Source: Sphagnum magellanicum (taxonomy: Eukaryota > Streptophyta > Sphagnopsida > Sphagnales > Sphagnaceae). Taken from it: a DNA stretch of 64,000 nt. The stretch covers positions 6,950,038-7,014,037 of the forward strand of contig CM038923.1 in assembly GCA_021904315.1 (NCBI GenBank). The letters are read 5' to 3'. Each line of letters begins with the position of its first letter. Positions within the stretch are counted from its first letter, which is position 1. Below, one piece after another: positions 50,108 to 63,500 of this stretch. The position numbers and the translations under genes were made by a program. The notes under the pieces are model-generated. The model was not told where the DNA came from. It saw nothing but the letters and a program-made list of their open reading frames with translations, and searched no databases.

Positions 50108-50140
50108 AAATAATAATAATAATATTATTATTATTATTAA
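50108..50140. repeat. (TAA)n/(TTA)n palindromic microsatellite
   Basis: TAA units run directly into TTA units, so the tract is its own inverted repeat. Confidence 0.88.
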
Positions 50141-50351
50141 ATTATGCAAAGCACACAGTTGGGTGGTTATTTGATTTTGTTACTAAACTGCCAGTTCTGG
50201 GTATTGAGGGAGGGAATTCAGAATCAAGGAACCAACAGTTGTGGTTATTTCCAACCCCCTCAAAGAACATCTGGGTGTATGAAAGAATCACTGGTGGTTC
50301 TTTGGGTGGTTATTTGACTGCTTTCAAAAAATTGAGAACCACAGTCATATG

Positions 50352-50374
50352 CATATATATATATATATATATAT
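50352..50374. repeat. (TA)n microsatellite
   Basis: Eleven TA units. Confidence 0.9.
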
Positions 50375-51852
50375 TTGGATTCATAACTGGATATTTGATT
50401 TTGAGAACTGTGTTTATGAACCCTAAGAATGCCCCCCCTCCCCAATAACTGGCTGGGATTCTGGATTCTCATGTCTCTGTGCATTTGAATTTGGTTGTCT
50501 CTGGTAGTTAACTGGTGTTGGGCAGTTCTCTCTTTTTCAAAGAAAGAACCTGTGGGTAAGGGCCGGGTACATGAACCCTTTTTTCACCAGCTCAAAAATC
50601 AGAAGAGGAGGTTCTGACCCTTGACTGGCAGTTCTCAAAACTCATACAGCTGGTTTTGACCCTTAACCAGTTCTTTCGTTAAATCTGCCAGTTCATTGAA
50701 AATTTTCAAAAACCTGGAACCAGAGGTTTTCTTATTCCAAAAATTTTCAAAAAACAGGAATGGGAGGTTCTGCAGTTCTGGAAATTTTTGATAAACAAAA
50801 ACTGGAGGTTCTTTGACTTCTAAAAATTAATTAAAACAAGAACCAAAGGTTATTAACAAAATCAAAGAACTGCACAACATTGTTTTAAACTTTAGACTTG
50901 TGTTTCCATTATTACAATGGTGTGTGTGTTCTGATCTCCATTACTTCTTGAGAATGGCCAGGAAAGAGAAAACAGAGATAATTTTACAAAACCCTTCACA
51001 CCTAGACAATATGGTGTTGGCCAGGCTAAAGGCTGTGGGTATGAACCATGATGCACACAAGTACTCACAAGTGGCCATATGCTAGTGCAAATCTAGCTGC
51101 AAAGTCTTCTGTATCTTATATGGAGAGCTGAAAGACATTTCAATGACAATTGAGGAAGTTTGATACATAGGCTAGTACTACACCTGAATATCTGCATCTA
51201 GGAAGACCTTAAAATAGTGGAGATTTATGCCAATTAAAGACAAGAAGCTTGCTCTTGCGTAATCCAAAGGCAAGGAAAGTTCAATTCAGGCTAATTGGAC
51301 ATAAGTTAGATGGGTGAATCTTGACAATGATCTACTTCAAGGAAAAAGCCAATACTTGGAAGCAGTATGATATATTCATAAATTCCAAATTTTGGTTTGG
51401 TAACACCTTTTCCAAAGGGTTGAAATGGATGAAGATCCTGGGTACTTTGCAAATTATATGGGTATCTGTCCACCCACCACTCCATTTTTTCCCAAGGAGC
51501 TAGAGAGGGACACAACAAGTTTGGAAGAGGGAAGGGTTTAGGGTTAGGTAAGAAGGCTTCAGACTTCAGACAGACAGACACCATTATTTTCATTGCAGAT
51601 CAGACATATAATCCAAATTGTCAGTAAATCATGCTAGGGCTATTAGCTTTGTAATTGTTAACATGGGAGATGGGCAACTGATCACATATCATCACATGTT
51701 CGTGCAATGCATGTTTACTTCTTGCCAGTGCACATTACCGGAAATAATGTTACATTTTGACCACATACTTACTCTAAACAATTCTGAATAAAAATTGCAG
51801 GGGTTTGATGAGCCCTCTTCCATAAAAGCTCATTTTGTGAAAAGAGTTGGCA

Positions 51853-51895
51853 TTTCCTGAGACAAGCTTCATTTTGTGAAGCTTGTCTCAGGAAA
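51853..51895. repeat. Perfect short hairpin with 19-bp arms
   Basis: TTTCCTGAGACAAGCTTCA and its exact complement are separated by only TTTTG. One arm contains GAGACA and the other TGTCTC, the core auxin response element in both orientations. It lies about 420 bp downstream of miR160 in the minus direction. The loop is too short for an ordinary plant microRNA precursor. Confidence 0.9.
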
Positions 51896-52307
51896 CAATT
51901 ATTAATTCGAATTTTAGATAGATAGATAATCATGTGATTAAACTGCAAGTATAATCTGATTGATATTGCACTAAGAGCAGACTCAAAACAGGGTTGTAAA
52001 ACTTCATCAGTCAATGTTCACAAACACCCAATGAATATTTTGTACCAAAGTTCTTACTTCATTGAGAATTGGTGACAACCCAATCTAACTTCACTAATAT
52101 TCTTCCTAAATGAATTGTATGAGTTTTTTAGATCCAAAGCCAATCAAGCCCAATCCCAAGGAAATTCTACATAAAATCTGCCAAATGCTAAAATAAGTGG
52201 GTATCTGAAATGTCCACATGCTTGCTGCGCCCTGAATCAAGATTCCCTTAACTGAAATAGGAAAGGCAGTTGGAACTTGGAATGAGATCGGAATAATAGT
52301 CAGAAGG

Positions 52308-52406
52308 AAAAGGATCTGCACGACTCCCTGAATGCCAGCTAGGCAGCCTGGCAATGCCTTTGACAAGCTCCACAGGTGGCATACAGGGAGCCAGGCAGCT
52401 CCACAT
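52308..52406 (-). ncRNA. MIR160: MicroRNA160 precursor
   Basis: The minus strand of 52378-52397 reads TGCCTGGCTCCCTGTATGCC, exactly the conserved plant miR160, on the 5' arm. The 3' arm at 52317-52336 reads GGCATTCAGGGAGTCGTGCA. Folded together they pair over 20 positions, with one C/U and one U/U mismatch and two G-U pairs. The loop is about 41 nt. Exact mature sequence, arm placement and duplex with few mismatches meet the usual criteria for a plant precursor. In studied land plants miR160 directs cleavage of mRNAs for auxin response factors of the ARF10/16/17 group. The target genes are not in this window. Confidence 0.96.
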
Positions 52407-52510
52407 TCCTAACCCATCATCTCCCACTCATTCACTAGCTAGCTATGATCATCTTCAACTTGATCTCAGCTCTGCTAGCCATTTGATGTTCACATCTCTA
52501 GTTCGGGCCA

Positions 52511-52518
52511 CTTTTATA
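52511..52518 (-). promoter_or_regulatory. TATA box of the MIR160 gene
   Basis: TATAAAAG on the minus strand lies 114 bp upstream of the mature miRNA. Plant MIR genes are transcribed by RNA polymerase II and usually have a TATA box. A start about 30 bp further on would place the precursor some 80-90 nt into the transcript. Position and match are good; transcription is inferred. Confidence 0.6.
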
Positions 52519-54630
52519 GCAATTCTCATGAAACTTGAGATCAACTGACAAGTTTTGACTGATCTCTCTCTTGCCGATAATTTCCATGAGTTATCTTAAC
52601 TTCAGATCTTTGGTGAGCTAACTCTTGGGGTCTTCTTCTCCTTTGGCTAATTTATCTTCCCCAAGGTCCTGCAACAAAACCCAAAAGGCTGGAGGTTAAA
52701 TAGGATCAGTCCAATAGCTTCATATCTAGGCATAAATTCAAGAAATACCTTGGATTGTGTTTTCTTTGTGGCTGAATTCAGAGATTGAATCAAGAATATG
52801 AAAGAGCCTGGATCATTGAGAATGTCTGCATTATTTAAGTGAGGCCTCAAACTGATAAATTACCAGAATGTACGCTTGGGACAGATGAATCTCACTCCTG
52901 AACTACACCCCTGAATGTACAAGACATTTTAATAGACTATCTAGTGGTTTGAAGAGGTGCAGCTGGTGCATCACAATTGAATAATTGACATTACCCAAAC
53001 CAGCAACAACATAGCTGAATTCCATGCTACAATAATTCATAGTGCTGGACATATTCATGAGATAGATAGATAGATAGATAGAAAGCAAGTTTCAATTACA
53101 TTGGTTAGCTTCTCAACAAATCCCAATGAAGAAGAAACTTCCAGCATTTGAAAAAAATTGCCAATGGAGAAGGAAACCAAACATTTGTAGGAAATTCCCG
53201 GCAAAGAAGAAAATCCAGCCTTTGAAGAAGATTCTCAGTGAAGAAGAAAATTTACCCTTCAATCAATCACTGACCATCGCATCAATCATCACTTAACCAC
53301 TGATACCACAATAGACTACCAAATGGACTTAAACAACAATGTCACTATGTACTACCAATTAAGAATACCGAACAGAGTTATATGCAAGGGCTCTATGTAT
53401 GTGCCAAAAATGAGCCCCTTTATCCTGCAACTACCTTGGGTAGATCTCTATTAAGCTGAATCGTAGATCCACCTGCTTGTTTTTTTGTTTGCTTGCAACT
53501 CACTCTTTGATCTGGATGGCAGCTTGTACAATCTTGGAACCAATTCTGATGCTAAAAACCACCAGTTTTGTTTGCATTTTTTTCAATGGCAAAGGTCCTC
53601 ATGGTTCAAATTCTGGGGATGTGATCAATTTTCTCAATACATGCAACTGAAATTTTGGTCATGACAAACCCTGGATCTATACAATGTCGGTGCAAAGATT
53701 GCTGCGTCAACACCCACATGATCTAGATTGTGCAGATATCAGGAACGGAGCATGTCAGTGTTGGCCAAGAAGAACGACTTCAGGCAAACCTTCCAGCTCT
53801 TCTGAGATCTTTGGATTGCAACAGCAGCTTGGGGAAATGGAGGAGCAGATGATCAAACAAAAGAAATCTAATTTGAAAACTGAGCTTCAAGGATGGATTA
53901 TAGACTGTGAAGAGCTTGCAAACAAACAGCTTCCAGACCATACTGTACAGTGATAGCTACAGCGGGGAGCTTGGCGTGAGACTGCAAGGAGTGGCCTGGC
54001 AGCAGAACGTCACTGAATGTAGAGAACAACACAGTCTACAAAAATCCTTGAAAGCTTTCTGTGTAAATATTAGTGTGTAGTGCAAGAGGGATGGAGAGAG
54101 CTATGACCTGAGCGTAGCTGCCGAAGCTTTGACCTGATGAGCTTAGCCGGCCTAAGGGAATCGTTCCTGCACAATGCGGCTAAAGTTGAAGGTCCACATG
54201 AAAAATTCCTCATCACCCACACCTTGTGATCGTTCTGCAACTAGTTGAAAGAAGATTCTTGATGCGCCCCGATGCTAGATCGCTTCCACTAGCTGAAACA
54301 CTTTCACGACAAGATTCAACAACCTTTTCACGTAAGGACTAGTAGTTGATGAGAGCTGCAATTGCACACTAGTATAAGCTTCGTGTGTGGCTGTGGAGGA
54401 TCGATATGAGGAAATCGATCACCAACGACCAGCTCGAGTCGACAACAAATCACGAGAACCATAGAATACATATGATCCCTCCGATTGCGTCATGACCAAG
54501 CTTGGAGAAAGTCCATGGAAAGACTCTCATGATCAAGTGCCAATGGATCACACTGGCCATGAGACAACTCAACAAACAACTTCCTCATGCATAGACCTAG
54601 AAAGCCTGTCCAAGCGTATGATACCGACAA

Positions 54631-54637
<7 letters not shown>

Positions 54638-54666
<29 letters not shown>
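54638..54666. repeat. (GA)n microsatellite
   Basis: About 14 uninterrupted GA units. Confidence 0.9.
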
Positions 54667-54670
<4 letters not shown>

Positions 54671-55652
54671 GACACCACGCAGCAGGCCAGGTACGTTTTC
54701 ATGGACCAAGAGTACCATAATTCACCAACTAACAACGCAGAGCTTCTGCGACGTTAGATAATTGCTCAACAGACCTGCTCAGAGACGACGACGAAAGTAA
54801 CTGCCATCTAAGAGAAAAATGCAGCACGACGACGACGATGGCGACGACGACAACAGTACCCAACAAAGCACCCAAAAAACCCCACCAGAAACCTCATCAC
54901 GATCGGATACGACTCCACAAACAGCAGGAGCTTCTTCCGGCTTTTGAAAAAAACACAATCATTGTCTAACTGAGAGGGTGTCATCAGCATCCAAGAGAGC
55001 TCCAGAACAAAACTTGTGTCCAGACTGAGAATGACCACTTGACAAACAAAGCGATTGTCGAAAAACAAAAGACACACATGTATGAAGATTGATGGATGTC
55101 GATCATCATCGTCGTCGTCGTCTCTGCAACTCATGTGCAGTGCAGGGAGGGAGCTGGAGGACGAGGAGCTGAGACTGATGAGCTATCTACAACAATCGGG
55201 CAAGTATAAATAGTATGCAGCTGATCACAAATTTCCCAATCTAGGCTAACTTTCTTACTGGAGCTTCAAACCTAGCTAGCTAGCTAAGAGACCAGCACCC
55301 AGGGATGCATCTGCAGGCACTAGTGGTACCAGCAGCTACTACTGATCAGTTGCCGCATCATCATCATCATCATCATCGGACTCCTCAGGTTAAGTCAGAC
55401 CCAATAGCAAACAAAACTTCCCCAATCAAAAACAGAGCTCCATCTGCAAGTACTACTACAACTACTTTCTTACTACTACCAACAACAATAACAACAACAG
55501 CACCACCACCACCGATACTCGAAAACTATGTACAGGAATCGCTGACAACACTGATGGTAACGCCCCACCTGACTGATCTCCCCCATTCCCAGTGCACTTC
55601 CTTCCGTTTCTGAGTGATCCCCACCCCAAGTTCCGGCCAACATCTGTACTAC

Positions 55653-55679
55653 CTCTCTCTCTCTCTCTCTCTCTCTCTC
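55653..55679. repeat. (CT)n microsatellite
   Basis: About 13 CT units. Confidence 0.9.
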
Positions 55680-55924
55680 CTTCATCATCATCATCAAGTA
55701 CCCACCCACTCCGCCAAAATTACGTTCCCTGGAGCTGCTGACTGAGCTCACACAAACCAATTTTTTTACTGCCTAAAATGCCAACATTAAAAGAAATATC
55801 ACGTAAGTAGCCTACCGGCAGCCCATTTTTCCTCATATTTTTCTTTCTGCCACAAAGTTCTCCAGATGGCGTTATAACTCCACTAGACTCCAAGCTTTAT
55901 ACAAAAAAAAAAAAATGTAATATG

Positions 55925-55949
55925 AGAGAGAGAGAGAGAGAGAGAGAGC
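55925..55949. repeat. (GA)n microsatellite
   Basis: About 12 GA units. Confidence 0.9.
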
Positions 55950-57590
55950 TCAATATATACATTACTGCAGCTCCACCTTGCTGCCAAAAGAGACATTGAA
56001 GCACTCAGCAAAATCCCCCACCCCAAATTTTACTGAATTGAAGCTCAGCTGCAGCTCAAATTCTCCCCCAAATTTCTGAATCCCAAGATGTTTTCTTTTT
56101 TTCTTTTTTAAATTTGTAAACTTGAAATTAGTCATGAAAAGGTAACCAAACTAAAAATGGAATCTATGAACACACAACATATGAATTTGTGTGTTAAAGT
56201 TGACTGTACCAAGTTCTCCATCTTCTTCCTCCTCCTCCTCCTCCTCCTCCTTCTGCTCCTCCTCCAGGGAGGTTGTCAAACTAGACTGACTTGCTGATTT
56301 AGGTGCTTGCTGGACTTGCAACCCATAAAAAAATTTGTACCCACAATTTCCCATGTCGATCTTCTTCTGCCTAGTAGAGTATTGGATACTTGCAAAATGC
56401 AATTTGGGCTGGCAATTGAAAGCCAACAATGCCTGACTAATGTGATCATCTCTTTCTCTATCTCTCTCTGTATCTGTTCCCCACCCCTGACAATGATTCT
56501 ATGACTGGCAATCCCTGCAGCTCAACAATCCTTGGAAGTATAGCCAGCAATCCCCACCAGCTCCCCAAGGAAGAAAAAACCTCCAAATTCAGATCCACTC
56601 TCATACATGAGTCTTGAACCTAGTGAACACAGACTCTATTGTATGCTCCCAACTGTTTTGTAATGCTGAAGAAATGAATTATTTATTTGCAAACCCCACT
56701 TCTGACAATTCAAATCTCAACTGTGGAACTTGTGAAACTTTTTTTTAAGATAGAGAAAATAATAATAAAATGTCAAGTTTAGCAGCCTCTGAAGCAGTAG
56801 AAAAAAGCAACTAGTTTTTGTTATAATATAAACATCCAACAATCAATTCCCCCACCCAATTTTCCTAGAATATCTATCCACTAGAAGATCTATCCTACAA
56901 GTTACAACCAAAGGAGAAAAAATACTAGCTATTTGCTAGCTAGTGGTAAAATTCATTGCTCATTACATCATTCAGTACAGTTGCTGCAAGCAGTCATATA
57001 ATGGTAGTACTACTATTATTGGTATAGTAGTACTATCTTAGAGGGCTGTTGAAGACTCATAACTAAAGCTATTTGTCACCATCTTAAACTTGGGCTTACA
57101 ACAAAACTTATGAGTAAGTGTTTTAGAATGATAAGATAAGACTATGACAATTACCTATAACAACATATATTATCACCATTCTATTTTGTCACCATCTTTG
57201 GCTTTTGGTTGTCACCAAGGTTGATGTAAGTCATCTTTACTAACCTTAGTTTTGGGGTTTGCAAACAAAGCTAAAAGAACCCAAACCTGCACTATGAACA
57301 GCCATGATCATATCCAAATGAAAGTTTGCATCCAAATATCATAGTAATCAATGGTGTTTATGCTTACAAAGCCACCTTTTTTTCCTCTTAAAATTTTAAT
57401 ATGCAGCATGGTATTAACTGGAACTCATGAAATTTTGCATGCACAAATTCATGGGCAGGATTTTGAGCTAATAACAGTGCATGGATTTAATGGATTTAGT
57501 TTTTGGTAAGGTTGATCCTCCTCAGAACTCCTACTTGTCACTACTTGGAAAAGCAATGGATAAATACATGGCTGCACATTTGGTCACATC

Positions 57591-60478
57591 GACGGCTTGA
57601 TGTGTGTATGGATGAATTTTTTTCCGTGTTTACTTCTCTCTCAAGAGCATCCTCACCCACTTTGGGTATTTAGTCCTACATCAATATTTTTCACATTCAT
57701 TATTATTTATTTATATATGTCAAGTCTTACGAATAAACTTGAAAGTGGGAGACCACTAATAACAAACAAAGGAAGTGAACCAATCATACCCTTTGGCCAA
57801 TCAACAGCAGTGGAAGATTGTGCCATGGGAACCAATCAAGTAATCTAGACAATCCGATCTAGAAAATCTGCACCAAGATTTAGACTGTGTAGTAACTTTT
57901 GCCAACCATCACATCTTGTGCAGATATCATATTCCAACACCATTGTTTTTTTACCAAACCAACAAGTTTTTCCTATTCTACATCAAGAACATGCTCTAAC
58001 AATGCATGGGTGAAAATGCTCACACCATTGACACATAAACTGCACACAAATAGGATTTGATTCATAGTATTATGTAACAATATAATATAGTTTCAGTTCA
58101 AAATTAAGGTGGTAATTGAAATTCATAGATATTTGGGAAAATTTTGAAGACTCTTTGAAAACAAAACTTGGGTCATTATCTAACAATATTTTTATACTAT
58201 TCATTTTGGCTCAGTCATTATGTCACATGTACTGTTGTACCATTGGCTTTGGCTTTCATAAACTGTGCATGTTGATTCTTTGCAAATTGGAGGTTAATGT
58301 GGTGCAAATCAATTTTGTGTGCACTCAACTCAAAATGAAGGTGGAGCATATATTGGTGTGGTCCACAATAAGTAGTGCGAACAATGTAGTGTAGATGCAG
58401 ATCTAACAAGGCTTGAAAGAGAGAGAGTCCAGTGGAGAATGGCCATGTTTGTCTGTGCAGCCCGCTTGAAGCATAGCCTGACCTCTTTAATGGAACCTCA
58501 TCCAAATGGCCAAATACATCTGTCCATATAACCTTTGTGTTGAAAGAGATCAAACATCGTGTGCGGAGGTGGGCCGCTAGTGCACACCAAAGTAGTATGG
58601 TCACACATAGGTCACAATTTGTGTGGCCCTAGGTGTTGATTGAGCTCCAGATGGATGGTGAGAAAACCGGCCCAGGAACTTAGTTTTGAACCTTCCAATG
58701 GGTAGGTAAGTTAGTTCCCTTAACTAAGAAACTATGAGGATACCTTATGTGCCAGTGAATGGGTCCCCCTGGAAACCCTATAGATTTGGACCCCAAATTG
58801 ACAGCCTTGGGAGCCCCTTTTTTGTCTCCTACTACAAGCCAGCTGGTGGTGTTACTCTCAGCCCCCACCATCCAGAGTGACCAAGCATGGAATACATTGG
58901 GAAGTACCAGTAAGGGGTTGCAAGCTTGCTTCAGACATTGAACCAATACCAATGGAATGTGGGTCCAATTTGAAGCAACCCTAGAATTGAGTCCCATATT
59001 CACTGCAAACATATGATCAGATCTGAAGCTGCTATACCTGGTGGCACTAACACTGATGTGAAGTATGAAATTTTGTGGGCTTGATTCAATTTGACCACGG
59101 AATGTTCATGGACGTAATCCTAAGTTCAAGTGTGTTGTTTGGTCATTATTGGATGTCTATCAACAGGTTAGTTTCACACAAATGAAACAGATATGGTTCT
59201 TATTAGAGCATAATGTCCACTAACTAGTTATAATCATCTTGTGCAAAGCAATTTGGACACAGTACATGTTTTAAATAGTGTGAACAAGAGCTTGGACTGA
59301 CAGGTTTGTGAAAGATAGAAGAATCTTCAGGAAGGCCATAATAAAATGAAGATCATTGCCTTCAATTTGTCAGCCAGAATCATCATCACCACATTTGATG
59401 GCACTTAAATGATGTCTCACTCCATACTCTCCAGCATTTCATGCTTGTGGGTGGTATGAGGAAACAATTAGCACTCTATATTAGATGGGCTACATACTGA
59501 TATAAGCCCACATACTTACTGGGTCTAGGTGGAAATGCTCTTGTAGACCACCACAGGAATATGTTACCAAATTCATACAATTTCATCTTTGCGTTTCATA
59601 GGTACATGTGTACCAAAGGGATTTTTCACGAAGGGCTGCTAGAAGGTATGCATGCCCTTGCACTGTAGGCTATGTCTGGTAACTAGCTCAAGGATGCAGA
59701 TTACCGTGAATAGTCTTGACACATGAGCGCCTCGACTATTCATGATACCCTGTGTACTCTCACATGTCACCTAGTCCATAATCACTACCTTGATAATGGC
59801 TTGATTCTGTAACAAAGAGACTTCTATTGAAGTCCAATAAGTATGTAACTAGGTCTGTTTTCTAGTACAAAGGAAACAAGAAAAAAAATTAAGTTGTGGG
59901 AGGCACATCTGCGGAAGTAAGGGTGACAATCCAACATGTAGCTAAAGGGATTCAAGCATGGAACCAATTGCAAAAAATAAATTATCCGCATCTTGAGTCA
60001 GGACTAGCAAAGCCCATGCACAAAAGATGCACATTCAAATGCACACCAATAGTAAGCCGTAGTTACCATCTGGCAAATCATGGCTACTGGCCAGAACACT
60101 CTGTCCTGGAAAAGTGCAAGCTGAAGGCAAATACGACAAAGCAACACAACAGCCATGCAGGAGCCATTTGGGGAAGAGGGAGCGGAGGAGTTTCTTGACC
60201 GTGATCAAGAACTGCCACTATGATGAATATGAAGGATTTCCTTTGAATGCTTTTTAGGATCCCGAAAATCACATCTTACCTAAGATAGAAAGAATGCCCA
60301 TTGTTGTCAATAGCTAGCACTAACTGGTTTAAAATCCTTCCCAGTCTTAAGGAGTATCTATTTATCTGTCTATCCAGGAGTGATATTTACCAAGATAAAG
60401 GTACCCTTCAAATACACTAACAAATTTCTCCAAGTGCTTTACTAAAACAGCTTCCATACTCCTACAAAATATTAAAGG
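57591..60478. other. Non-coding stretch with unassigned open frames
   Basis: Frames of 128 codons (58218-58604, minus), 110 codons (58680-59012, minus) and 100 codons (59896-60198, plus) are open, but none shows a motif I know. Composition is closer to 50% GC near 58.5-59 kb than around it. Gene remnants are possible. Confidence 0.35.
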
Positions 60479-60531
60479 ACACTGGTCAAATTTATAGAAT
60501 TCACTAGATCTATTTAAAATTTGACCAGTGT
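60479..60531. repeat. Stem-loop with 15-bp arms
   Basis: ACACTGGTCAAATTT and its complement are separated by about 22 bp that contain a further ATAGA/TCTAT pair. No gene ends here and no T-run follows. Confidence 0.8.
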
Positions 60532-63500
60532 TTGTTGCTTATAATTTTGTTTGGATTATTTGACCTTGCACCCACTAGGGTAGAGAGCCCAGTCATAGTA
60601 CACTTAAAGTAGGGTTTCTCAGTGTTTTTGCAAGAGGGTCTCATTGTTTATGGTGGCCAAAGAGTAGATGGAGCCATCCTCTTTGCACATGTATCACATT
60701 CAAAATCAGCAAAAATGGACTAGAGAAAAAAAGTTATGGCCCCCTAAAGTAGGGGGGTTGTTTTTACAAAAACTTCTCAATCAACTAGCTCATAGCCTAT
60801 TTTTGAACCCCTCAAAAAATCCTTAAATATCATTTTGTTACACCTTTAGAGTTACAAGATGATTTGTAAAGCTTAAGATGGCCATTTCAGAGTAGTTTAA
60901 ATCGCTCAATTTGGAAAAAAAAAAAGGAAAAAAGTTATGCACTGATGAAGTAGGAGAGATCAAAATGAAAAAAAATTCAAAAAAACATGTTTTGCAATCC
61001 AACAAAACTTATTTTCTTTACTATTTTTTTTTGCTACTCCTTTGGCTTTGCATTTCAAATATGATTTGTAAAGCTTGAGAAGGCATTCCCATATTGGAAA
61101 AGAATTGAGAAAGATCTACCAAAGTGTTCGGTGATAGGTTAATGCTCAGTGATGAGCCAATTTACCCTATTGGACCCGCATCCATTAAAAATCATTATGA
61201 TTTAGTTATGAGTTAGTTATAATTTAGCAACAACTATATTATCACAATTCCATTTGATGATTATATTTTATAAGCCTTTTAACATGCACTTCACATTACA
61301 TAGGTAACTAGTAATTACATATGTAAATGGGTGAATAGAATAGGTGAGTATTCAAAGATTGTAAATGGATGCTATGTAAGTAGCTAAGTGACTTGGTGTT
61401 TACTAAGTAGGTAAATAAATATTTTGGATGGTTATTATGTAGTTAACTATTGTAATTAGTTATGAAAAAGGATTACAATTGAAAAATGTTTCTTGTTCGC
61501 ATATGATTCATATTACATGGTGTAGTGGTGGGTGTTAATTCATTTTGGCCATGACATTCAATGTTTTCCTTGGTGTGTGTACACAAATCATTGATGCAAT
61601 GGGTGACATGATAACTATTATTCATAGATGCACCACCTTTGCATCAACTACTTGTCAAATCAATTTTCATCTTGTATAAAAACAATTGCACACACTTTTT
61701 TTAAGTCATATTCAACTCTTCTTGTTGTTGAATCAACATCATCATTTGCACAATAGGATTCACACCTTGGCTAATTTTGTAATAATTAACTTCACTCATA
61801 CATATTTCTTCCTTTAATCATGTTTGAAATACAATTTTTTTCCCTCAAAAGTAACACAGTAAAAAAAAGGAGTTATCATGACCAACTCCTAACAAATCAA
61901 TTCCTCCTTTTAATGATTGAAGTTTATAGGTGTCTACAAAAATAACAAATAATTTTTTTAAAACATAATTGCACCAATGTAAGTCGGGGTAAAAAAGAGT
62001 ATTACTTCACTTTACATCATCGCAATGTTTTTGTGCACTCTTAGTTTTTCAAGTGGTAACAAAGGTAAAAAACTTATTAATTTTTGTGTTTTGAAGTAGA
62101 ATGCAAACCTAGCTACACTTTTTAACTCCCAAGAAAAATGGAAGGGGGCTAATTGAAGCTTTGAAATGGGATTAAATCAAACTCACAAATGTGCATTCAA
62201 GGTGAGGTCAACTTGCACAATTCAAAAACAATGACAATTAATGCAAATTGAAACCAAAATGTTACATGGATTAAATCATAAAAGAAATACATTCACATGC
62301 TCACCATGGCCCAAACTTGGGAGGAAATCATCACTCTTCTCCTTACATTATAATCCAAAAATAATGGTGGGGACTACATTGAAATTGAAAATAATTCTAT
62401 TAGTTATGAGTCTTGTTATTTTGTGAGTTCATGTTTTTTTCATATGGACTCCTATTTGAGAAGTTTGAATAGAGACATTATAGCCCTTGAAAAGACCTTT
62501 TCAATGTCACATCATGCACTACATTTGAAAGTCATTTGATCTTTTGTTGTATGTTTTAATGGTTATGAATGGAATTGCAAATTTGATTCCAAATTTGATT
62601 TGTGAACATTCTTTTGGCCATAACTTGTGCTTTAGATCTTTAAACAAAGAATTCAACCCACTTTGAATATTTAATTTTCAAAACCTTTTTAATGGTTTAA
62701 AATAACCTAGTTTGAACAAGGTTTGATCCTTCAAACCTTATTTCAAATATTTGAAACACTATGGAACTTCAAGTCTCAAAGTGAAAATCTACTAGGGAAT
62801 GTTAGAATCACAAATGCATTTGAATCCCAAGACACTCTTTTGACTGACTCCCCTTATCAAACTTTAACTTTGATAACAAGCCCAAAACTAAGGTCATGAC
62901 ATTTTTTTCATCAATGAATTTTTATTCCATTTTAAAAGATGTAAACATCTTCCATGTTAAATCAAATGAATAATAATGGGTTTATACACCTGCCATTGTT
63001 ACAATCAACTTGTTACCAAAAAAATTAGTTGAATTCAAATTTTGGTATTAGTCCTTAATCTTCAACATGCTTAGACCTTTAGATTGTTGAATTTGGTTAT
63101 TTTGGAAAGAATTCATATGTTTACAAAGATCAAAGATTCATAATTTGGCCCCAAAAAAAAAACTACCACATTTTTGTCATTTCAATATAATCCTTGCAAG
63201 GAGTTATAAAAATATAATATATGGAGGAAGGTAGTGCTTCCTCACAAGTTGTTTAAGCCATGATGAATCTTGTGAATTTGTGTGAACATATTCTTAATAT
63301 GTGCACCATTTTGGGTTCAAATGCATTAATTGTGTTCATTCTTTGGTTTGTGAAATTGATAGGACTAATAATTTTAGTTTAAAAATTCATCCTAATCCCA
63401 TCTCAAAACTTTTACACCTTTTAATTTCTTACTGAAAGCTAAGGAACACACATTAGTTTGCATTTTGTTACAAAATTGGGAATCATGGAAATTCTTTACC

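Larger units (their letters stand above)
49141..51852. other. Non-coding stretch, less AT-rich
   Basis: No protein recognised. It holds an (AAGC)n tract near 49386-49406, a (TAA)n/(TTA)n palindromic tract at 50108-50140 and a (TA)n tract at 50352-50374. Part could be the 3' portion of the miR160 primary transcript, which would run leftward. Confidence 0.45.
52519..57590. other. Microsatellite-rich non-coding stretch
   Basis: Probably includes the upstream control region of MIR160. It holds (GATA)n at 53061-53082, (GAC)n-type runs near 54826-54850 and 55106-55122, (CAT)n near 55358-55378, (CTC)n near 56227-56252 and three GA/CT tracts. A plus-strand TATAAATA lies at 55205-55212, followed by ordinary leader-like sequence, but I find no gene after it. 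A frame at 53684-53953 has a short coiled-coil-like part (LQQQLGEMEEQMIKQKKS) with no family match. An acidic minus-strand frame near 56215-56300 arises from the CTC repeat. Confidence 0.45.

Noticed and set aside
53684-53953. An 89-codon plus-strand frame with a coiled-coil-like stretch
   Set aside because: No family match, no splice partners and no promoter or poly(A) context; one short heptad-like run is weak evidence.
55205-55212. TATAAATA as promoter of a plus-strand gene with a His-rich product (55305-55613)
   Set aside because: The His run comes from a (CAT)n microsatellite and the rest is low complexity; no exon structure or hairpin follows.
56151-56429. Minus-strand frame with a Glu-rich run
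   Set aside because: The acidic run is the translation of a (CTC)n microsatellite on the plus strand; nothing else supports coding.
58218-58604. A 128-codon minus-strand frame as a possible retroelement or host gene fragment
   Set aside because: No conserved catalytic or structural motif could be placed, and the frame lacks neighbours of the same kind.
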